A stretch of DNA of 11,110 bases from Candidatus Kuenenia stuttgartensis (GTDB lineage Bacteria; Planctomycetota; UBA1135; UBA2386), in assembly GCA_945861365.1 (NCBI GenBank), contig CAMAUH010000093.1, forward strand, positions 1-11,110. Direction: 5' to 3'. Positions 6,908-11,110 of this stretch are shown here, piece by piece; positions within the stretch are counted from its first letter, which is position 1; each line of letters begins with the position of its first letter. The notes beneath the pieces were generated by a model. It was not told the origin of the DNA, did not search any database, and saw only the letters and a program-made list of their open reading frames with translations. The position numbers were made by a program, and so were the translations under genes.

Positions 6908-7684
6908 ATGTTCCGCCGCAAGAAGCCCGCTGACGAAGACCCGGCACCGAGCCAGGGGCTGCCCGACGACATGGTGGTCGTCGTCGATCGATCGCTGAGC
7001 CCGTACCTCGTGTTGTTCCACGAGCCGGCCGGGTTCCGTGCCGAGCAGATGCGTTCGCTGCGCAACCGCCTGGCGACGATGAACCCCGATGGCGAGCCGA
7101 AGACCCTGGTGGTCACGTCGGCCGTGCGCGGCGAGGGCAAGTCGATCACCGCGATCAACCTGGCGATGGCCTTCGCCGAACTGGAGCGGCACAAGGTCGT
7201 GCTGGTCGACGCCGACCTGCGGCGACCGGCGTGCGAGAAGTACCTGCACCTGAATCCGGGCCCGGGGCTCTCCGACGTGCTGCGCGGCGACGCGACGGTC
7301 GATCGGGTGTTGCGGCCCGCGGGCTATCGCAACCTGATGCTGCTGGGTGCTGGCACGCGGGTCGACAACCCGGCCGAGGTGCTCGCGGCGTCGCGCCTCG
7401 ACGAGCTGTTCCAGCGGCTGAAGGAACGCTACCAGTACATCGTCGTCGACACGCCGCCGGTGCTGCCGTCGACCGATGCCGGCGTGCTGGCCGCGCGTGC
7501 GGACGGGACGCTGCTGGTCGTCCGGCTGGAGAAGTCGCTGAAGAAGCAGTCGAAGGACGCGCTGCGCGTGCTGCAGGACATGGGCGGCAACGTGCTCGGC
7601 ACGTTCGTCAGCGAGCTGCGCGGCGTCGATCCGGACCACGACCCCCGTCTGGCCTACGAGCCGGATGCCCCGGAAGAGGACTGA
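6908..7684 (+). CDS. Soluble BY-kinase / CpsD-type P-loop ATPase (MinD/ParA superfamily), first gene of the actin operon
   Basis: 258 residues, cytosolic. The order of motifs is that of bacterial tyrosine kinases of the CpsD/CapB/Wzc type: an ExxRxxR oligomerisation motif (E46, R49, R52), Walker A with RGEGKS (K78, S79), Walker A' VLVDADLRRP (D101, D103), and Walker B YIVVDTPP (D181), followed by the DAGVLAARADG stretch usual for the family. Known members phosphorylate themselves on a C-terminal tyrosine cluster and control polysaccharide export. Here the tail is acidic and holds a single Tyr (Y250), and no membrane-bound activator subunit is adjacent. It may therefore work as an ATP-dependent switch or positioning ATPase rather than a classic polysaccharide kinase; this is inference. 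ATG 6908 has no clear ribosome site but agrees with the N-terminal MFRRKK of related proteins. Its stop lies 2 nt before the next gene, so co-expression is very likely. Confidence 0.88.
   Translation: MFRRKKPADEDPAPSQGLPDDMVVVVDRSLSPYLVLFHEPAGFRAEQMRSLRNRLATMNPDGEPKTLVVTSAVRGEGKSITAINLAMAFAELERHKVVLVDADLRRPACEKYLHLNPGPGLSDVLRGDATVDRVLRPAGYRNLMLLGAGTRVDNPAEVLAASRLDELFQRLKERYQYIVVDTPPVLPSTDAGVLAARADGTLLVVRLEKSLKKQSKDALRVLQDMGGNVLGTFVSELRGVDPDHDPRLAYEPDAPEED
7672..7680 (+). promoter_or_regulatory. Ribosome binding site of the coiled-coil gene, inside the end of the ATPase gene
   Basis: GGAAGAGGA ends 6 nt before the GTG at 7687. It is the strongest Shine-Dalgarno sequence in the operon and decides the GTG start, since the frame is open further upstream (antisense-free but overlapping the ATPase gene). 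Confidence 0.6.
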
Positions 7685-7686
7685 CC

Positions 7687-8481
7687 GTGGGCTTCAAGGA
7701 GTCGCTGAAGGATGCCGTGCGGCAGATGTCGTTCCGCACGTCGCTTGACAGCCTGAAGAAGAAGGGCGTGCAGCAGGTCTCGGTGCTCGGCATCGACCGC
7801 ATCATCGCGTTGATCGAAGCGGCGGTGCACCGCAGCCTGAAGTCGCGCCTGGTGGGTGTCGAGCGCGAGGCCATCGCCGATGCGACCAAAGCCGAGTTCC
7901 TGCGCCTGCTGCGCAGCAACGAGGACCTGCAGCGGCAGAAGAGCGAGATCGAGCAGCAGCGCGAACGCGCCGAGGACGAGATCGACACGCTGCGGCGGGA
8001 GATCGCGCAGCAGAGCCAGGCGCTGCAGCTGAAGCTGGAGCAGGACGCGTTGTCGGTGGCCACCCGCTACCAGGGCGAGAACGCCGCGATCGCGCTGAAG
8101 GTCGCCGAAGTCGTGAAGTCGCTGGCGCAGACGCCGGGCGCCACGCTGTCGACCGCCGAACAGCGCGTGATGGAGCTGGTCATGGACGTCGTGTCCGGCG
8201 AGCGCCAGCAAGCCGACACCGCGCGCCGCGCTCTGCACGATCGCGAGGTCGACAACCTGCAGCGCCGCATCAAGAAGCTGAACGACTCGCTGGTCACCAC
8301 CGAGCAGCGGCTGCAGCAGGTCGCGGCGATGAAGCAGGTCGACGGCGGCATCTCGTCGGTCTACCGCGAGGTGCAAGGTGTCGGTTCGGCCGACGCGCAG
8401 GTCGAGAAGAAGAAAGAACTGATGGCCGGGATCTTCCAGGCGAACCTGAAGCTGCAGAAGAAGGCGCAGCCAGGTGCGTGA
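7687..8481 (+). CDS. Uncharacterised coiled-coil protein encoded between BY-kinase-like ATPase and MamK-like actin
   Basis: 264 residues from GTG 7687, supported by a good ribosome site. I do not recognise a named family. No signal peptide or membrane helix is seen. The N-terminal part (residues 1-56) is basic, with KKK at 24-26 and a compact non-heptad segment VSVLGIDRIIALIEAAV (31-47), and may be a small binding domain. Two coiled coils follow, about 57-120 (rich in Glu, Gln, Arg and Leu) and about 176-217. Between them is a more ordered helical segment with a TPGATLSTAEQRVMELV block (149-165). The C-terminus is Lys-rich (KKKELMAG...LKLQKKA). It sits 2 nt after the ATPase gene and overlaps or nearly touches the actin gene. 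That position suggests a structural adaptor or filament-binding partner linking the ATPase to the actin, comparable in role, not in sequence, to MamJ for MamK. This role is inferred from context only. Confidence 0.85.
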   Translation: MGFKESLKDAVRQMSFRTSLDSLKKKGVQQVSVLGIDRIIALIEAAVHRSLKSRLVGVEREAIADATKAEFLRLLRSNEDLQRQKSEIEQQRERAEDEIDTLRREIAQQSQALQLKLEQDALSVATRYQGENAAIALKVAEVVKSLAQTPGATLSTAEQRVMELVMDVVSGERQQADTARRALHDREVDNLQRRIKKLNDSLVTTEQRLQQVAAMKQVDGGISSVYREVQGVGSADAQVEKKKELMAGIFQANLKLQKKAQPGA

Positions 8482-8503
8482 CGGCCAGAGCGGAACAACC
8501 CAC

Positions 8504-8507
8504 GGAA
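8504..8507 (+). promoter_or_regulatory. Weak ribosome binding site of the MamK-like gene
   Basis: GGAA lies 6 nt before ATG 8514 and supports the MSE start that matches MamK. A GTG at 8478 overlaps the upstream stop as GTGA and would allow coupled translation with 12 extra residues. The ATG is preferred from family similarity. Confidence 0.4.
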
Positions 8508-8513
8508 CCCAAG

Positions 8514-9587
8514 ATGAGCGAAACGAACGACAAGGACGGCACGGGCGGCAAGAACCACGGCGTGCTCTACATCGGCATGGACCTCGGCACGTCGCGGACC
8601 TCGGTGTCCGCCAGCAACGGTGTGCGCGAGACGGTCTACTCCATGGTCGGCTACCCGAAGGACGTCGTCAGCCAGAAGCTGCTGAAGAAGGACGTGCTGT
8701 TCGGCAAGGAGGCTCTCGAGAAGCGGTTGTCACTGAAGGTGTACAAGCCGCTCGAGAAGGGCGTGCTCAAGTACACCGGCGACGGCTCGATGGACGCCGA
8801 GGCGAAGGCGAACCTGAAGGCCGCTCAGGACCTGATCGGCGAAGCGATCCGCCTGGCCAAGCCGCGCAAGGACGAGCTCGTCTACTGCGTGATCGGCGCC
8901 CCGGCCGAGGCCTCGGTGAAGAACCGCGAGGCGATCATCGAAGCGGCGCGTGCGCACGTCGACTCGGTGATGCTGTGCAGCGAGCCGTTCTCGGTCGCCT
9001 ACGGACTCGACTGGCTCGAGGACGTGCTGGTCATCGACATCGGCGCAGGCACGACCGACTTGTGCCGCATGCACGGCACGATGCCGGAGGAGGCCGACCA
9101 GGTGATGTTCGACATCGCCGGTGATGCCGTGGATGCGGAGCTGGCCAAGCGCATCACGGAGTCGTGCCCCGGGGCGCAGTTCACCATCCAGATGGTGAAG
9201 GACATCAAGGAACGCTACGGCTACGTCGGCGATGCCGCGGAGCGCTGCATGGTCGATCTGCCGGTGGACGGCAAGCCGACCGCGTTCGACCTGACCGAGC
9301 AGGTGCGCGCGGCGTGCTCGATCCTGATCGACCCGATCGTCAAGGGCATCCACAAGCTGGTGGCGACCTTCGACCCCGAGTTCCAGACGCGGTTGAAGAA
9401 CCGTGTGCTGCTGGCCGGCGGCGGTTCGATGGTGAAGGGGCTCGACTCGGCCGTCGAGAAGGCGATGAAGGAGCGGCTCGGCGGTGGCAAGGTCATCCGC
9501 ATCGAGGAGCCGATCTACGGTGGCGCCAACGGGGCGCTGAAGATCGCGCACGACATGCCGGCCGACTTCTGGGAACAACTGAAGTAG
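8514..9587 (+). CDS. MamK-like bacterial actin (filament-forming actin-like ATPase)
   Basis: 357 residues, close to MamK (about 347-360). Resemblance to magnetosome MamK, compared from memory, spans the whole length: MSE start, phosphate-1 loop IGMDLGTSRT (20-29), GYPKDV (46-51), FGKEALEKR (63-71), PLEKGVL (79-85), VIGAPA (126-131), SEPFSVAYGLD (156-166), phosphate-2 loop VIDIGAGTTD (173-182), DQV (195-197), adenosine loop LAGGGSMVKGL (300-310), and a C-terminal GALKIAHDMP..FWEQL. Glu157 and Asp175 match the MamK residues needed for ATP hydrolysis and filament turnover (E143 and D161 in Magnetospirillum). MreB, FtsA, ParM and DnaK fit less well. MamK polymers align and segregate magnetosomes. 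No other mam or mad magnetosome gene is seen here, so the cargo is unknown. It is the last gene of a three-gene operon with a P-loop ATPase and a coiled-coil protein. The symbol is left empty because the protein is MamK-like rather than proven MamK. Confidence 0.9.
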   Translation: MSETNDKDGTGGKNHGVLYIGMDLGTSRTSVSASNGVRETVYSMVGYPKDVVSQKLLKKDVLFGKEALEKRLSLKVYKPLEKGVLKYTGDGSMDAEAKANLKAAQDLIGEAIRLAKPRKDELVYCVIGAPAEASVKNREAIIEAARAHVDSVMLCSEPFSVAYGLDWLEDVLVIDIGAGTTDLCRMHGTMPEEADQVMFDIAGDAVDAELAKRITESCPGAQFTIQMVKDIKERYGYVGDAAERCMVDLPVDGKPTAFDLTEQVRAACSILIDPIVKGIHKLVATFDPEFQTRLKNRVLLAGGGSMVKGLDSAVEKAMKERLGGGKVIRIEEPIYGGANGALKIAHDMPADFWEQLK

Positions 9588-9619
9588 GCCGCGAGGGCGT
9601 GGCTCGGCGCAGCAGGCGA

Positions 9620-9636
9620 CGAGCCGCTGCGGCTCG
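9620..9636. terminator. Candidate bidirectional terminator between the convergent actin and HAD genes
   Basis: CGAGCCG / CGGCTCG form a 7-bp perfect stem with a CTG loop, 33 nt after the actin stop. A second imperfect hairpin (9656-9679, 10-11 pairs with one mismatch) lies just beyond the HAD stop. Neither has a T-run, so either is a guess from position between convergent genes. Confidence 0.35.
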
Positions 9637-9695
9637 CGCCTGAGCGCCGGCAGCTGCGAGCAATGGCCCCATGGCTCGCGGTCATCCGCGGGCGT

Positions 9696-10418
9696 TCACT
9701 TCACGCCGTAGGTTTCCTGCAGCAGGCGGCGCAGTTCGAAGAAGTCGCGGATCTCGTGCTTGGCGGTCGTCGCGCCTTCTTCGCTGGCGTGGCGGCCGCT
9801 GCGGCGGATGCGCACCGTCGACCAGCCTTCCCGGTTGCACGGATCGATGTCGTGCGTCGGGTTGTCGCCCACGTAGAGGCAGCGTTCGGGCTTCAAGTTG
9901 ACGCGCTGCAAAACGCGGCGGTAGAGCTTCGGGTTGGGCTTGCTGAAGCCGACCTGGTCGGTGAAGAAGATCGCCGAGGGCGTCAGGAACTCGAGCACTT
10001 CGAGGCGGACCAGCTTCTCGGCCTGCTTGATGGTGATGCCGGCGCTGATGATGCCGCGAACCATCGGCGTGGTGCCCAGCCACTTCAGCACCTCGTAGAC
10101 GTCGTCGTAGACCTTCAGCTCGCGCCATTTGGTCGCGTGGTAGGCGACGACGCCAGCGGCGACGATCACGGCCCGGTTGTGGCCTGCGTGCGATTCCGGG
10201 CCGAGGCGGTCGAGCACCTTGTCGAAGTGCCCGCCGTAGTTGCTCGAGAACTCGCCGATGACATCCTCGAGCTCCCGCATCGCCTCGTTGCGGTCACTCT
10301 GCAGGCCGGCGCGGATCATGGCGTCGACGGCGCTGCGCCGGGCCTTGTCGGCGAACACGGTCGTCGAGAAGAGCGTGTCGTCGATATCGAAGAAGACTGC
10401 GTCGAGAGCCTGCGTCAC
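9696..10418 (-). CDS. HAD-superfamily subfamily IA hydrolase (phosphatase-like)
   Basis: About 240 residues from GTG 10418. Another in-frame GTG at 10445 would add nine residues. The four HAD motifs are intact: motif I DIDDT (D11 nucleophile, D13 acid/base), motif II IISAG (S125), motif III SKPNP (K160) and motif IV GDNPTHDID (D186, D190). The cap sits between motifs I and II, as in subfamily IA, and includes the SSNYGGHFD..L segment. The overall pattern recalls the TIGR02253-type archaeal/bacterial phosphatases, but I cannot run a search to confirm it. Such enzymes remove phosphate from small metabolites through an aspartyl-phosphate intermediate in the cytosol; the substrate is unknown. The 10418 start was chosen because it leaves a short leader before the first strand. 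The gene is convergent with the actin operon. On the minus strand, a 140-nt gap with a strong hairpin separates it from the upstream secretin gene, so it is probably transcribed separately. Confidence 0.9.
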   Translation of the reverse strand: MTQALDAVFFDIDDTLFSTTVFADKARRSAVDAMIRAGLQSDRNEAMRELEDVIGEFSSNYGGHFDKVLDRLGPESHAGHNRAVIVAAGVVAYHATKWRELKVYDDVYEVLKWLGTTPMVRGIISAGITIKQAEKLVRLEVLEFLTPSAIFFTDQVGFSKPNPKLYRRVLQRVNLKPERCLYVGDNPTHDIDPCNREGWSTVRIRRSGRHASEEGATTAKHEIRDFFELRRLLQETYGVK

Positions 10419-10500
10419 GTGGCCCAGTTTGCCGCCTGCGGTCACATGTCGGCAAGCCTGCGAAGCAGACGACGTGGGGGAGTGGGAGGACTACCAACGA

Positions 10501-10536
10501 CAACGGGCCGCTCGGAGGAGTCCGAGCGGCCCGTTG
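10501..10536 (-). terminator. Perfect 16-bp hairpin downstream of the secretin gene, probable intrinsic terminator
   Basis: CAACGGGCCGCTCGGA (10501-10516) is exactly repeated in reverse complement at 10521-10536 around a GGAG loop. It lies about 50 nt after the secretin stop on the minus strand. Read in that direction it is followed by TCGTTGGTAGT, a weakly T-rich stretch. Position and stem strength suggest transcription termination before the HAD gene. The remainder of 10446-10585 shows no gene. Confidence 0.7.
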
Positions 10537-10585
10537 CATGGTCGAGGCTGCGCCAGTTGCCTGGCGGTCAGCGGATCAGTTCCGA

Positions 10586-11110
10586 CTACTTGTTCACGAC
10601 GTCGGTGATCTGCGCGCGCACCATCACCATCAGGCTGCGGTTCTCGTCCGCGGTGCCTTCCTGCTTGAACAGGAACGAGATCAGCGGCAGGCGTGCGAGC
10701 AGCGGGATCTCGGCGCGGCGCTCCTTGGTCAGCGCCTGGCGCAGTCCGCCGAGCAGCACGGTGCCACCGTCCGGCACGCGCACCGAGGTGGCGAAGTTCG
10801 TCACCGTCAGGTTCGGCAGCTGGATCGTGACCGGCAGCGTCGAGCCGGCGAGCGACGTCGTGAACGTCGGGATCGGGCGCTGCAGTTCGGCGACCGTCGG
10901 GTTCAGGTTCAGCAGGATGTACTTGCGGTCGTGCAGGATGACCGGCTGCACGTCGAGCACGAGGCCGTCCTGGATCACGTCGACCTTCGGGTCGGCGATG
11001 AACGCCGCCTGCGCGACTTCGACGTCGAAGTCACGGACGTAGGCCGTCTGGTTGATCACCGAGACGTTGCCGCGAGCCTTGTCGACGATCGACAGGATCT
11101 GGCTGTTGAC
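10586..11110 (-). CDS. Secretin (GspD/PilQ family), C-terminal part; gene continues beyond window
   Basis: The frame is open from the window end to the TAG at 10586, so about 174 C-terminal residues are visible and the gene begins past base 11110. The GTG at 11059 is internal. Seen here, in order, are NSQILSIVDKARGNVSVIN, then VIQDGLVLDVQPVI, LNLNPTVAELQRPI, TIQLPNLTVTNFATSVRVPDGGTVLLGGL, and EIPLLARLPLISFLFKQ, written as separate blocks. The ATSVRVPDGGTVLLGGL and IPLLARLPLISFLFK signatures belong to the conserved secretin barrel of type II secretion GspD, type IV pilus PilQ and related outer-membrane pores. The barrel lip and last strands end close to the C-terminus, with no long S-domain for a pilotin. 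Which system it serves cannot be told without the N-terminal domains. The gene is followed by a strong hairpin. It runs opposite to the actin operon and away from it, so no direct link is implied. Confidence 0.88.
   Translation of the reverse strand, partial: VNSQILSIVDKARGNVSVINQTAYVRDFDVEVAQAAFIADPKVDVIQDGLVLDVQPVILHDRKYILLNLNPTVAELQRPIPTFTTSLAGSTLPVTIQLPNLTVTNFATSVRVPDGGTVLLGGLRQALTKERRAEIPLLARLPLISFLFKQEGTADENRSLMVMVRAQITDVVNK

Noticed and set aside
8514..9587. The actin as MreB, FtsA, ParM or DnaK
   Set aside because: Blocks such as GYPKDV, the SEPF..GYGLD region and the C-terminal end match MamK much better.
6908..9587. A complete magnetosome island
   Set aside because: No mamA, B, E, I, M, O, P or Q homologue is present; only the actin is MamK-like.
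9663..11042. Plus-strand frame of 459 residues over the HAD and secretin genes
   Set aside because: It crosses two clear minus-strand genes and the hairpin between them, and its translation lacks any family pattern.
1..11110. CRISPR arrays, tRNA/rRNA genes, insertion sequences or direct-repeat arrays
   Set aside because: No regular repeats, cloverleaf sequences or transposase domains were seen on either strand.

Overview
The window is a GC-rich (roughly two thirds G+C by eye, with strongly G/C-ending codons) bacterial chromosome segment with ten coding features: eight complete-looking genes or gene fragments and two genes cut by the window edges. The mix suggests an environmental bacterium, perhaps a high-GC planctomycete or a myxobacterial/acidobacterial-type lineage. 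It includes a large secreted M28 peptidase with a PDZ domain, a diheme cytochrome fused to an ethylbenzene-dehydrogenase-like domain, a secretin, and a MamK-type actin. No rRNA or marker gene is present, so this placement is inference only.

Layout, left to right. 1-550 (+): C-terminal end of a membrane protein resembling ArnT/GT39 glycosyltransferases. 768-2294 (+): exported diheme c-type cytochrome with a C-terminal putative heme b domain. 2527-3843 (+): UlaG/CMP-Neu5Ac-hydroxylase-like metallo-beta-lactamase-fold protein. 3857-4384 (-): convergent stand-alone macrodomain protein. About 4388-4744 (+): 3' remnant of a larger protein whose 5' part is missing. 4846-6672 (+): secreted M28 aminopeptidase with PA-like, catalytic and PDZ regions and a Gly/Pro tail. 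6908-9587 (+): a tight three-gene operon. 9696-10418 (-): HAD phosphatase. 10586-11110 (-): C-terminal part of a secretin, followed by a perfect hairpin that looks like its terminator.

The operon at 6908-9587 is the most interesting part. It encodes a soluble BY-kinase/MinD-type P-loop ATPase, then (2 nt later) an uncharacterised two-segment coiled-coil protein, then an actin-like ATPase. The actin matches the magnetosome filament protein MamK along its whole length, including the N-terminal MSE, the GYPKDV block, the SEPF/DIGAGTTD catalytic region and the C-terminal end. No other magnetosome gene is visible. The arrangement suggests a cytoskeletal module (filament, coiled-coil adaptor, regulatory or positioning ATPase) used for something other than, or in addition to, magnetosomes. 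The cargo cannot be told from this window.

The other genes look like ordinary housekeeping or accessory functions: envelope glycan modification, periplasmic electron transfer, peptide scavenging, metabolite phosphatase and secretion/pilus pore. There are no tRNAs, rRNAs, CRISPR arrays, transposases or att-like repeats. All intergenic stretches are shorter than 300 bases.
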